NCBI GenBank assembly: GCA_034670145.1
Contig: JAXMOA010000008.1
Location: forward strand, 62,001 to 126,000
DNA: 64,000 nucleotides
Source of the DNA: HXMU1420-2 sp034670145
GTDB lineage: Bacteria; Pseudomonadota; Alphaproteobacteria; Rhodobacterales; Rhodobacteraceae
Direction of reading: 5' to 3'
Shown here: one piece after another, positions 25,467 through 33,718 of the stretch
Layout of the letters: each line of letters begins with the position of its first letter
Numbering within the stretch: position 1 is the stretch's first letter
Notes under the pieces: generated by a model
The model's input: only the letters and a program-made list of their open reading frames with translations
The model's database searches: none
Told to the model about the DNA's origin: nothing
Program-made: the position numbers and the translations under genes

Positions 25467-25486
25467 CGGATCGGCGCGCCGATCCG
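25467..25486. repeat. 20-bp perfect palindrome
   Basis: CGGATCGGCGCGCCGATCCG lies between the amidinotransferase start (25351) and the FAD dehydrogenase stop (25510). On the minus strand, T-rich sequence follows some 10-25 nt later. It could be a weak terminator for the FAD gene or a protein-binding site. Confidence 0.5.
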
Positions 25487-25509
25487 CCACGCCGGGATTC
25501 GTGGGGGTA

Positions 25510-27165
25510 TCAGGCAATCGAGGTGGATCGCCCGGCATTGCGCCCGGAAAAGATGCACCCACCCAGGAAGGTCCCCTCCAACGCATTATACCCGTGATAT
25601 CCGCCCCCCCCAAAACCGGCGACCTCGCCCGCTGCAAAGAGCCCAGGCAGCGGCAGGCCGTCCTGGTTCAACATTTGGCCCTCCAGATTGGTATGCAATC
25701 CGCCCAGCGTTTTGCGGGTGAGAATGTTGAGACGCACCGCGATCAGCGGCCCGTTGGCCGGATCCAGAAAACGATGCGGCTTCACCGCGCGCATCACACG
25801 ATCCCCCCGGTAATTGCGCGCCGCATGAATCGCGGCCAATTGCGCATCCTTGGTGAAAGGGTTGTCAGTTTGAGCATCCCGCGCCGCAATCTGGGCGCGC
25901 AGTTTCTCGACCGGCACCAGGTCTGTCCCGGTGAGCCTGTTCATTCCGGCCACCAGAGTATCCAGATCGTTGGCCACAACAAAATCTGCGCCCTTCTCCT
26001 TGAAGGCCTCGACCGGAGCAGGCGCGCCCTTGCTCATCAGCCGGCCACGCAGCACATCAGCCCAGCCGCCGTTGGTTATATCCGGGTTCTGCTCGGAGCC
26101 GGAAAGGGCGAATTCCTTTTCGATAATTTTTTGGGTCAGAACGAACCAGCTGTAATCATACCCGCTGTCCATGATCGCCTTTAATGTGGACAGCGTGTCG
26201 AACCCGGGCATCGCCGGAGGGGCGAAACGGTTTCCCTCGGCATCGAACCACATGGACGATGGGCCGGGCAAAATGCGGATGCCGTGGTTCGGCCAGATCG
26301 GATCCCAATTGGCCAGACCCTCGGTATAGTGCCACATGCGGTCCCCATTGATAACCTGACCGCCTGCCGTTTGACTGATTGCAATCATGCGCCCGTCGAC
26401 ATGGGCGGGCACACCGGCGACCATTGTCTTGGGTGGCTCGCCCAGACGGTCGCGTGGCCAGGCCTGACGCACCAATTCAAAATTGCCACCAATCCCGCCG
26501 GAGGACACCAGCACCGAGGCTGCGCGCAGTTCGAAATCACCGGTCACCGTGCGGTTGGTTTTTTGGCCCCGTTCCGCGGTATCCGGGGCGAGCAAACTGC
26601 CTGACACGCCCTTGGCCACACCGTTTTCGACAAGGATTCTATCGACCTGGTGGCGAAACCGCAGCTGGATATGCCCCGCCTTGACATGTTCCCGTACGCG
26701 GGCTTCGAATGGCGCCATTGCGCCGGGGCCGGTGCCCCAGGTCAGATGAAAACGCGGAACTGAATTGCCGTGGCCATTGGCATAAGACCCACCGCGTTCC
26801 GCCCAACCGACAATCGGAAACCAGCGCATGCCCATCGCGTGGAGCCATGGCCGCATTTCTGATGCGGCAAAATCCACATAAGCCTCGGCCCATTTGCGCG
26901 GCCAGCGGTCCTCGGTCCTGTCAAATTGCGCGCTGCCCATCCAGTCCGACAGGGCGAGGTCATGGCTGTCCTTGATACCCATGCGCCGTTGCTCGGGCGT
27001 ATTGACCATGAACAGACCGCCGAGGGACCAGAACGCCTGACCACCCAGAAATCCCTCGGGTTCCTGGTCTAGCAGGATGACCTTTTTGCCCCGATCGCCA
27101 AGTTCGGATGCGGCGACAAGGCCGGCCAGACCTCCGCCCACAATAATGACATCTGCCTGATCCAT
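25510..27165 (-). CDS. FAD-binding dehydrogenase (COG3573 type)
   Basis: 551 residues. N-terminal ADVIIVGGGLAGLVAASELGDRG is the FAD dinucleotide fold, and the C-terminus KTLGGLHTNLEGQML...GLFAAGEVAGFGGGGYHGYNALEGTFLGG closes the FAD site as in ketosteroid-dehydrogenase/fumarate-reductase-like proteins. The substrate is unknown. ATG 27165 follows GGGAGA at the right distance. It occupies the place directly upstream of the GTA portal gene where terminase genes normally sit, and is divergent from it. Confidence 0.88.
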   Translation of the reverse strand: MDQADVIIVGGGLAGLVAASELGDRGKKVILLDQEPEGFLGGQAFWSLGGLFMVNTPEQRRMGIKDSHDLALSDWMGSAQFDRTEDRWPRKWAEAYVDFAASEMRPWLHAMGMRWFPIVGWAERGGSYANGHGNSVPRFHLTWGTGPGAMAPFEARVREHVKAGHIQLRFRHQVDRILVENGVAKGVSGSLLAPDTAERGQKTNRTVTGDFELRAASVLVSSGGIGGNFELVRQAWPRDRLGEPPKTMVAGVPAHVDGRMIAISQTAGGQVINGDRMWHYTEGLANWDPIWPNHGIRILPGPSSMWFDAEGNRFAPPAMPGFDTLSTLKAIMDSGYDYSWFVLTQKIIEKEFALSGSEQNPDITNGGWADVLRGRLMSKGAPAPVEAFKEKGADFVVANDLDTLVAGMNRLTGTDLVPVEKLRAQIAARDAQTDNPFTKDAQLAAIHAARNYRGDRVMRAVKPHRFLDPANGPLIAVRLNILTRKTLGGLHTNLEGQMLNQDGLPLPGLFAAGEVAGFGGGGYHGYNALEGTFLGGCIFSGRNAGRSTSIA

Positions 27166-27322
27166 CGGTGTCTCCCTCTCCGTCGTTGAAGATAGGAGCG
27201 GGACCGGCACGTGGCAACGCTGCCGTTGCGCCAGCACCGCACGGGCCATTTCCGAAGCGCTAAAACCAACCTGTCAAAACTCTCTCAACAGAACGCGGGT
27301 CAGACCCAAAGGAGCAACAGGT

Positions 27323-28489
27323 ATGAAATTGGATTTCCTGCGCCGCAGCCAGACACAACCGGCTCCGCAAGCGAAGGCGAGTGCGACTGGTCCGGTGGTG
27401 GCCTGGCACAATGGCGGCCGTGTTGCCTGGAGCGCACGTGACACGAAAAGCCTGACAAAGACCGGTTTTGCAGGCAATCCGGTTGGGTTTCGGGCGGTCA
27501 AGCTGATTGCGGAATCGGCGGCGGCGTTGCCTGTGGTGTTGCAGGATCAGGACAAGCGGTTTGCACAGCATCCGGTTTTGTCCCTGATCGGACGGCCGAA
27601 CGGGGGACAGAGCCGCGCGTCGTTTCTAGAGGCGCTCTATGGTCAACTGCTGTTGACTGGCAATGGATATGTAGAGGCCGTCGCGGCGGATGACGGTGTG
27701 CCCGTTGAGCTGCATGTGCTGCGCTCGGACCGGATGAGCGTGGTGCCCGGGGCGGATGGCTGGCCGGTTGCGTTTGACTATAGTGTCGGGGCCAAGACCC
27801 ATCGCTTTGCGGCTGAGATGATCTGCCATATCCGCAGCTTTCATCCGCAGGACGACCACTACGGTTTGTCCCCGATGCAGGCGGCGGCGACGGCGGTTGA
27901 TGTGCATAACAGTGCGTCGCGCTGGTCCAAGTCGCTGCTGGACAATGCCGCGCGGCCTTCGGGGGCTTTGGTCTGGACGGGCAGTGAGGGCATGGGGATG
28001 CTGCCCGAGGATCAGTTCCGGCGGTTGTCCGAAGAGGTCGAGGCGAATTTCCAGGGGGCGCGCAATGCGGGCCGGCCGATGGTGCTGGAAGGGGGGCTGG
28101 ACTGGAAACCGATGGGGTTTTCGCCGTCGGACATGGAGTTCCAGAAAACCAAGGAAGCAGCGGCGCGCGAGATCGCAGTGGCGTTTGGGGTGCCGCCGAT
28201 GATCCTGGGGATTCCCGGAGATGCGACCTATGCCAATTACCAAGAGGCCAATCGGGCGTTTTTCCGACTGACGGTGCTGCCTTTGGCCGGGCGGGTCTTG
28301 AGTGGGATTTCGGATTGGCTGGCCGGGTTCACGGGTGCGGAAGTGGAGTTGAAGCCGGATCTGGATCAGGTGCCTGCGCTGGCGGCGGAACGCGAGGCGC
28401 ATTGGCGCCGCATCGCCTCGGCAGAGTTTCTGTCGGACGCTGAAAAACGGACGTTGCTGGGCCTGCCCGCACAGGAGGTTGAGGGATGA
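27323..28489 (+). CDS. GTA portal protein (g3)
   Basis: A 388-residue HK97-family portal protein. NPVGFRAVKLIAESAAALPV, ALYGQLLLTGNGYVEAV, YGLSPMQAAATAVDVHN and the C-terminal AREIAVAFGVPPMILGIPGDATYANYQEANRAFF are typical. It forms the dodecameric ring at the capsid vertex through which DNA enters. It is the first gene of the GTA cluster here, with ribosome site AAAGGAG upstream. The next gene overlaps by 4 bp. G-ending codons are more common here than in the 1-22 kb genes. Confidence 0.95.
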   Translation: MKLDFLRRSQTQPAPQAKASATGPVVAWHNGGRVAWSARDTKSLTKTGFAGNPVGFRAVKLIAESAAALPVVLQDQDKRFAQHPVLSLIGRPNGGQSRASFLEALYGQLLLTGNGYVEAVAADDGVPVELHVLRSDRMSVVPGADGWPVAFDYSVGAKTHRFAAEMICHIRSFHPQDDHYGLSPMQAAATAVDVHNSASRWSKSLLDNAARPSGALVWTGSEGMGMLPEDQFRRLSEEVEANFQGARNAGRPMVLEGGLDWKPMGFSPSDMEFQKTKEAAAREIAVAFGVPPMILGIPGDATYANYQEANRAFFRLTVLPLAGRVLSGISDWLAGFTGAEVELKPDLDQVPALAAEREAHWRRIASAEFLSDAEKRTLLGLPAQEVEG

Positions 28490-28776
28490 GCGAGGCGCAG
28501 TTGCGCACCATCTATGCGCCACTGGACGGCACGCAGGCGATGTTTCGACAAATCGAGGTGCGCATCAGCGCGGTCGAAGGGACGCTGGGCATGCTCGAGA
28601 CAGAGCGGGCCGTGAGCGAAGAGAAGCAGAAATTCATGGAAGCGCGCTTTAACCAGATCGACCGCAGATTGGAGCGGATTGATGGTCATATCTCGCGGCT
28701 GGTCTGGCTGATCATCGCGGCGATCGTGGGTGGCATTGTGTCGATGGTGATGAAGGGCGGCGGTGTTCCGCTGTGA
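28486..28776 (+). CDS. GTA small membrane-anchored protein (g3.5)
   Basis: 96 residues: a predicted coiled coil (EVRISAVEGTLGMLETERAVSEEKQKFMEARFNQIDRRLERIDGHI, read as heptads) followed by one C-terminal membrane helix (LVWLIIAAIVGGIVSMVM). Position between portal and protease equals g3.5 of the Rhodobacter GTA. The molecular role is not established. It overlaps portal by 4 bp. Confidence 0.8.
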   Translation: MSEAQLRTIYAPLDGTQAMFRQIEVRISAVEGTLGMLETERAVSEEKQKFMEARFNQIDRRLERIDGHISRLVWLIIAAIVGGIVSMVMKGGGVPL

Positions 28777-28787
28777 GGAGATGGCAA

Positions 28788-29330
28788 ATGGATTTTGAGA
28801 CCGGATTGGAACGGAAATTCGCCCGTTTTGGCGAGGATCTGACGGTGAATGAGGCCGTGATCGAGGGCTATGCGAGCCTGTTTGATCAAGCCGATCAAGG
28901 CGGGGATATCGTTGCCAAGGGGGCCTATCAGCAGTCTCTGGCCAAGGGCGGGCGGGTCAAGATGCTGTGGCAGCATGATCCGGCGCAGCCAATCGGGGTC
29001 TGGGATCTGGTGCGCGAGGACGCGCGGGGCCTGTGGGTCAAGGGGCGGTTGCTGGAGAGTGTCGAAAAAGGGCGCGAGGCGGCGGCATTGATTGCGGCCG
29101 GGGCCATTGACGGGCTGTCCATTGGCTATCGCACGGTGAAGGCCGTCAAGAATGACCAGGGCCGGCGGGTCCTGACGGAACTGGAGCTATGGGAAGTGTC
29201 GCTGGTGACGTTTCCGATGCTGCCCAGTGCGCGGGTTGCGGCCAAGGGCGATGTGCCTGCGGACGACGGTGGCCTGCGTGACATTGCAGCGGCGTTCGAC
29301 GCGGCGCGGCAAGAACTGGCACGTGGTTAG
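28788..29330 (+). CDS. GTA prohead protease (g4)
   Basis: A 180-residue HK97-type prohead serine protease. It has EGYASLFDQADQGGDIVAKGAY, catalytic His63 in MLWQHDPAQPIG, Ser111 in DGLSIGYR and a later acidic residue in ELWEVSLVTFP. It trims the N-terminal part of the capsid protein during assembly. ATG 28788 was chosen over GTG 28773 because GAGGAG at 28775-28780 fits the ATG and would overlap the GTG. Confidence 0.93.
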   Translation: MDFETGLERKFARFGEDLTVNEAVIEGYASLFDQADQGGDIVAKGAYQQSLAKGGRVKMLWQHDPAQPIGVWDLVREDARGLWVKGRLLESVEKGREAAALIAAGAIDGLSIGYRTVKAVKNDQGRRVLTELELWEVSLVTFPMLPSARVAAKGDVPADDGGLRDIAAAFDAARQELARG

Positions 29331-29361
29331 CGTGTCGATTGAACCAACTGAGGTGAGGCTG

Positions 29362-30534
29362 ATGAGTAAGACCCAGGTATCGCCCGGCGCCCATGAGGCT
29401 GCGCTCGACATCAAGCAGGCGATTGCCGGCTTTGTCAGCGAGGTCAAGGGGTTTCGTGGTGAAGTTGAACAAAAACTGCAGCAAACAGAAGAGCGGATGA
29501 CCATGCTGGATCGAAAAACAAACATTGCGGCGCGGCCGCATCTTGCGGCGAACGAAGATGCGGGTGCGCCCCATCGCAAGGCGTTCAATGCCTATCTGCG
29601 TGCGGGGGACGATGACGGTCTGCGCGGTCTGGAACTGGACGGAAAATCGCTGTCTACGGCGGTGAACAGCGACGGCGGTTATCTGGTCGATCCGCAGACG
29701 GCCGAGCAGATCCAATCGGTGCTGCGTTCCACGTCGTCGTTGCGGGCCGTGGCCAATGTGGTCAATGTCGAGGCAACCACCTACGACGTTCTGGTTGACC
29801 ATAGCGAGTTGAGCTCTGGCTGGGCCAGCGAGACCGGTTCGGTGGCAGAAACAGGTACGCCGACGATTGATCGGATCTCGATCCCGCTGCATGAGTTGAG
29901 CGCATTGCCCAAAGCCTCGCAGCGTCTGCTGGATGACAGCGCGTTTGACGTTGAAGGCTGGCTGGCCGGCCGTATTGCCGAGAAATTCGCCCGTGCCGAA
30001 GCGGCTGCTTTTGTGAATGGCGACGGGGTTGAAAAGCCAACCGGTTTCCTGACCCATAGCAAGGTGGATGATGCATCCTGGGCCTGGGGCGATCTGGGAT
30101 ATGTCGCGACCGGTGTGGATGGCGCGATTGCGGATGGCGATCCGATCATTGACTTGATCTATGCGCTGGGCGCCGAGTATCGCGCGAACGCAACTTTCCT
30201 GATGAGCTCGAAGACGGCGGGTGTCCTGCGCAAGCTGAAGGACAATGACGGTCGCTTCTTGTGGTCTGATGGCCTGGCTGCGGGCGAGCCGGCCCGTTTG
30301 ATGGGCTATCCGGTGGTGATCGCCGAAGACATGCCTGACGTCGTGTCGGACAGCTATTCTGTGGCCTTTGGCGATTTTGGCGCGGGCTATACCGTTGCGG
30401 AACGTCCTGATCTGCGGATCTTGCGGGATCCCTTCAGCGCCAAACCGCATGTGTTGTTTTACGCGACCAAGCGCGTTGGCGGCGATGTGTCGGACTTTGC
30501 GGCCATCAAGCTGCTGAAATTCGCCGTTAGCTAA
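29362..30534 (+). CDS. GTA major capsid protein (g5)
   Basis: A 390-residue HK97-fold major capsid protein. The first ~75 residues are helical and scaffold-like and are probably removed by g4. The mature part has STAVNSDGGYLVDPQTAEQIQSVLRSTSSLRAVANVV and ends with the strand-rich AVAFGDFGAGYTVAERPDLRILRDPFSAKPHVLFYATKRVGGDV. ATG 29362 has GAGGTGAGG upstream. The frame extends upstream into the protease gene but that part is a shadow. Confidence 0.95.
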   Translation: MSKTQVSPGAHEAALDIKQAIAGFVSEVKGFRGEVEQKLQQTEERMTMLDRKTNIAARPHLAANEDAGAPHRKAFNAYLRAGDDDGLRGLELDGKSLSTAVNSDGGYLVDPQTAEQIQSVLRSTSSLRAVANVVNVEATTYDVLVDHSELSSGWASETGSVAETGTPTIDRISIPLHELSALPKASQRLLDDSAFDVEGWLAGRIAEKFARAEAAAFVNGDGVEKPTGFLTHSKVDDASWAWGDLGYVATGVDGAIADGDPIIDLIYALGAEYRANATFLMSSKTAGVLRKLKDNDGRFLWSDGLAAGEPARLMGYPVVIAEDMPDVVSDSYSVAFGDFGAGYTVAERPDLRILRDPFSAKPHVLFYATKRVGGDVSDFAAIKLLKFAVS

Positions 30535-30703
30535 GGCTTGCAGCGGATACGGGGCCGGCACCGCCGGCCTCGTGGGCGGGCATGCACCAGAGAGCCTTGT
30601 GTTGTCCAGCTGCTCCCTTCCGTCCGAGCAATATGAGGCGGTGGGCGTCCGCCCAACAGATTTGGTCCGGCCCCCAATGGGCTAAGGCATTCGGAGATTG
30701 ATA
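30535..30703 (+). other. Non-coding gap with hairpins between GTA g5 and g6
   Basis: This 169-bp gap is the largest inside an otherwise overlapping cluster. GGCCGGC (30553-30559) and GCCGGCC (30563-30569) form a 7-bp stem with a 3-nt loop, and a second GC-rich inverted pair follows near 30645. No T-run follows either. The hairpins may stabilise the capsid mRNA or attenuate read-through into tail genes. I see no ORF of note. Confidence 0.45.
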
Positions 30704-31303
30704 ATGGTTTTCAACGAAGTGACCTCGGTGCCGGAGGAGGCGCTGCCGGTCGAAGAGTTTCGAGCGCATTTGCGGCTGGGCACCGGGTTTGGTCAGGAGA
30801 CATTGCAGGATGAGGTCTTGGCAGCCTTTCTGCGGGCAGCCATAGCCGCCATTGAAGGGCAAACTGGAAAATCGTTGATCGTGCGCGAATATGACATGAT
30901 CGTCAGTGCCTGGGTGAACCCCCAAGCGCAGCCGCTGCCGGTTGCTCCGGTTACGACATTGGGCGAGCTGGTCCTGATTGATCGGGACGGGATCGAAACG
31001 CCGGTGGATGGCGCGGAATATGCCCTCAAGCTGGACATGTCACGCCCTGTGTTGCGTCCGGCGGGTGCGCGATTGCCGCTTATCCCGCTGATCGGATCGG
31101 CGCGTTTGCGGTTCAAGGCGGGGCTTGCCACGGAATGGGGAGAGTTGCCAGCTGACCTGGGTCAGGCGGTCCTGCTGTTGGCGGCCTACTATTACGAACA
31201 GCGCGCGGAATCCGGCGCTGGCGGTGGCTGGATGCCCTATGGCGTCACCAGCCTGCTGCGGCGCTATCGGAACGTGCGGCTGAGCGCGAGGTCGGTTCAA
31301 TGA
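30704..31303 (+). CDS. GTA head-tail connector / adaptor (g6)
   Basis: A 199-residue protein of the phage gp6-like head-tail adaptor family, with helical N-terminus (VPEEALPVEEFRAHLRLGTGFGQETLQDEVLAAFLRAAIAAIEG) and C-terminal ADLGQAVLLLAAYYYEQRAE. It docks under the portal ring. ATG 30704 is preceded by CGGAG at good spacing; TTG 30698 is less likely. It overlaps g7 by 4 bp. Confidence 0.87.
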   Translation: MVFNEVTSVPEEALPVEEFRAHLRLGTGFGQETLQDEVLAAFLRAAIAAIEGQTGKSLIVREYDMIVSAWVNPQAQPLPVAPVTTLGELVLIDRDGIETPVDGAEYALKLDMSRPVLRPAGARLPLIPLIGSARLRFKAGLATEWGELPADLGQAVLLLAAYYYEQRAESGAGGGWMPYGVTSLLRRYRNVRLSARSVQ

Positions 31304-31638
31304 AACGCCCGCATCTGGACCGAAAACTGGTTTTGGAACATGCCGTGCGCATTCCCGACGGGGCGGGCGGGTATAACCTGGGATGGGAAATCCTGGGCAC
31401 GCTCTGGGCGCAGTTTGCCGCGTATCGCGGACGTGAGCGGGCGGGCAACGCCGGGCCTGTATCGGTCGGGGGGTTTTCGATCACCGTGCGCTCTGCGCCG
31501 GTCGGGTCCGCCGCGCGGCCGGTGGCGGGCCAGCGGTTTCGTGATGGGGCGCGGATCTTTGCCATTCGGGCGGTTTCTGAGGCGGACCGCGAAGGTCTGT
31601 ACCTGACCTGCCGGGCGGACGAGGAGGTGGCGATATGA
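31300..31638 (+). CDS. GTA head closure protein (g7)
   Basis: 112 residues of the SPP1 gp16-like head-tail joining family: DRKLVLEHAVRIPDGAGGYNLGWEILGTLWAQFAAYRGRE at the N-terminus and a small beta-barrel after it. It closes the head after DNA entry and seats the tail. It overlaps the genes on both sides by 4 bp. The call rests on position in the cluster plus the typical N-terminus. Confidence 0.85.
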   Translation: MKRPHLDRKLVLEHAVRIPDGAGGYNLGWEILGTLWAQFAAYRGRERAGNAGPVSVGGFSITVRSAPVGSAARPVAGQRFRDGARIFAIRAVSEADREGLYLTCRADEEVAI

Positions 31639-32036
31639 GCTATGGTGTTGCCGCTGCTTTGCAGGCTGCGATCCTGACCCGGCTGGAGACCTGGGCAGAG
31701 ATTACCGTGCCCGTCTTTGATGCGTCCATTTCAGGCGAATTGCCCGAAACCTATGTGCAACTGGGCGCCGAGGATGTGCGCGCCAGATCTGATGGCAGCG
31801 GTCGTGGGGCAGAACACAGGATTTCTGTCTCGGTCGTGACAACCCAGCCGGGTTTTTCGGCGGCCAAGGCACAGGCGGTTGCGGTGAGCGACGCCCTGGA
31901 TGGTGCCAGCATGTCCCTCAGCCGGGGCCGGTTGATCGGGCTGTGGTTTGAACGCGCCGTGGCCAAACGCGACACATCCGAAGGCCACACCCGACGGGTC
32001 GATCTGCGGTTTCGGGCCCGGGTCGAAGACAACTGA
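31635..32036 (+). CDS. GTA tail terminator (g8, DUF3168)
   Basis: 133 residues. MSYGVAAALQAAILTRLETWAEITVPVFD and the C-terminal TRRVDLRFRARVED match the DUF3168 tail-completion family, which caps the tail tube and joins it to the head. It overlaps g7 by 4 bp and is 22 bp before g9. Confidence 0.87.
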   Translation: MSYGVAAALQAAILTRLETWAEITVPVFDASISGELPETYVQLGAEDVRARSDGSGRGAEHRISVSVVTTQPGFSAAKAQAVAVSDALDGASMSLSRGRLIGLWFERAVAKRDTSEGHTRRVDLRFRARVEDN

Positions 32037-32058
32037 TTATCTTTTCGGAGTATGAAAC

Positions 32059-32472
32059 ATGACAGCCCAGAACGGAAAAGACCTTTTGGTCAAAGTGGAC
32101 ATGAACGGCAGTGGTCAGTTCGAAACGATTGCCGGCCTGCGCGCCACGCGCGTGAGCTTCAATGCGGAATCCGTGGATGTGACGAGCCTGGAAAGCCAGG
32201 GTGGATGGCGCGAGCTTCTGTCCGGTGCCGGGGTGAAATCTGCGGCGATTTCCGGGTCTGGCGTGTTCAAGGACGCCAACACGGACGAGCGCGCACGTCA
32301 GCTGTTCTTTGACGGGGAGACGCCTGATTTTCAGGTGATCATCCCGGATTTCGGCATTGTCGAGGGGGCCTTTCAGGTCACTTCGATCGAATATGCCGGC
32401 AGCCACAATGGCGAAGCGACCTATGAATTGGCCATGTCGAGCGCGGGCGCGCTGAGCTTTACGGCGCTGTGA
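32059..32472 (+). CDS. GTA major tail protein (g9)
   Basis: A 137-residue TP901-1-type major tail protein: MTAQNGKDLLVKVDMNGSGQFETIAGLRATRVSFNAESVDVTSLES, then GVFKDANTDERARQLFF and a C-terminal beta strand. Its hexameric rings form the tail tube. It has a ribosome site TCGGAG upstream and ends one base into the g10 start. Confidence 0.92.
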   Translation: MTAQNGKDLLVKVDMNGSGQFETIAGLRATRVSFNAESVDVTSLESQGGWRELLSGAGVKSAAISGSGVFKDANTDERARQLFFDGETPDFQVIIPDFGIVEGAFQVTSIEYAGSHNGEATYELAMSSAGALSFTAL

Positions 32473-32786
32473 TGGCCAACCCCTACACAGGCGAGGTCGC
32501 CCTGGTGATTGATGGAGAGCGCAAGGTTCTCAAACTGACGCTGGGGGCGCTGGCAGAACTGGAGGCCGTGCTGGAAACGGATTCCCTGGTTGCGCTGGTG
32601 CAGCGGTTCGAGACCGGGGCCTATTCATCGCGAGATGTTCTGGCTCTGATCGTGGCCGGTTTGCGCGGCGGCGGGCATGCGATCACCGCCGCTGACCTTT
32701 TGAGTGCAGAGCTCGAAGGAGGGCCGATCAAGGCGGCGCGGGTGGCCGCAGAGCTGTTGGCTCGGGCGTTCATGGTCCCGGAATGA
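32472..32786 (+). CDS. GTA tail assembly protein (g10)
   Basis: 104 residues of the GTA_gp10 family: NPYTGEVALVIDGERKVLKLTLGALAELEAVLETDSLVALVQRFETG is the family signature. Probably a tail assembly chaperone acting with the next gene. ATG 32472 shares its A with the g9 stop (TGATG); GTG 32469 is the alternative. Confidence 0.88.
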   Translation: MANPYTGEVALVIDGERKVLKLTLGALAELEAVLETDSLVALVQRFETGAYSSRDVLALIVAGLRGGGHAITAADLLSAELEGGPIKAARVAAELLARAFMVPE

Positions 32787-33022
32787 CCGGGTTTGACTGG
32801 CCGGCCTTGATGCGTGCGGGGCTGACGGGATTGCGGCTGACCCCGCGCGAATTCTGGGGTCTGACACCGGCCGAGCTGCGGTTGATGCTGGGCCAGGACG
32901 GGACAGGCGCCCTGACGCGGGGTGGTTTGGACGCGCTAATGGCGCAATGGCCGGACGGCTCGGGCTCAGGCTCGGGCGGCGGCGGCGACGGCGGCGGCAA
33001 AGGAGATGGAAATGCGGGATGA
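32783..33022 (+). CDS. GTA tail assembly chaperone-like protein (g10.1)
   Basis: 79 residues: FDWPALMRAGLTGLRLTPREFWGLTPAELRLMLG is the rcc01693-like domain found between g10 and the tape measure in Rhodobacterales GTAs. The last ~22 residues are a Gly/Ser/Asp-rich low-complexity tail. It overlaps g10 by 4 bp and g11 by 11 bp, the tight arrangement usual for tail chaperones. Confidence 0.82.
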   Translation: MTGFDWPALMRAGLTGLRLTPREFWGLTPAELRLMLGQDGTGALTRGGLDALMAQWPDGSGSGSGGGGDGGGKGDGNAG

Positions 33023-33674
33023 TGACGGATTGGACAGTCTGGCCGATCAGGCCGAAGCGCTGGAATATTCGCTGGGTGCGGCGACCGATATGGCGGCTGG
33101 CTTCAACAGCGAGCTGATCAAGGTCAGCCAGACATTGTCGGACACGGTGATTGATGTGTCCAAACTGGAGGGCGGTGTCTCACGCGGTTTGCGCAAGGCG
33201 TTTGACGGGCTGATCTTTGACGGTGTCAAACTGTCGGACGCGCTGCGCACTGTCGCCCGATCCATGGCGGATGCGGCCTATTCCTCGGCCATGAAGCCGG
33301 TGACAGACCATTTTGGCGGGCTGATTGCGCAAGGGGTTGGCAGCCTGGTTGGTGGTTTGCTGCCCTTTGCTGATGGAGCTCCGTTCAGCCAGGGCCGTGT
33401 TGTCCCCTTTGCCACGGGCGGCGTTGTAACGGGCCCTGTCAGCTTTCCGATGCGCGGTGGCTGCGGATTGATGGGAGAGGCCGGTCCAGAGGCGATCATG
33501 CCCCTTACGCGGGGCGCCGATGGCAAGCTGGGCGTGCGCGCCTCTGGCGGCGGCGGTGGCGCACATGTCGTCATGAATATTTCGACCCCCGATGTGGCCG
33601 GGTTCCAACGGTCTCAGGGTCAGATCGCCGCGAAGCTCAGCCGCGCGCTGAGCCGTGGCAACCGTAACCGATAA
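33012..33674 (+). CDS. GTA tail tape measure protein (g11)
   Basis: 220 residues, very short for a tape measure but the normal size for the short GTA tail. An N-terminal helical stretch (LADQAEALEYSLGAATDMAAGF...) precedes a glycine-rich hydrophobic segment and a C-terminal tail-tip-like part (PFATGGVVTGPVSFPMRGGCGLMGEAGPEAIMPLTRGADGKLGV). AGGAG at 33001-33005 directly abuts ATG 33006 and suits ATG 33012, so I use the latter. Confidence 0.9.
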   Translation: MRDDDGLDSLADQAEALEYSLGAATDMAAGFNSELIKVSQTLSDTVIDVSKLEGGVSRGLRKAFDGLIFDGVKLSDALRTVARSMADAAYSSAMKPVTDHFGGLIAQGVGSLVGGLLPFADGAPFSQGRVVPFATGGVVTGPVSFPMRGGCGLMGEAGPEAIMPLTRGADGKLGVRASGGGGGAHVVMNISTPDVAGFQRSQGQIAAKLSRALSRGNRNR

Positions 33675-33718
33675 ATCCGGCGGCAGGTGTCGCGAAACGT
33701 TGGCGTGAGGAGAGGGCG

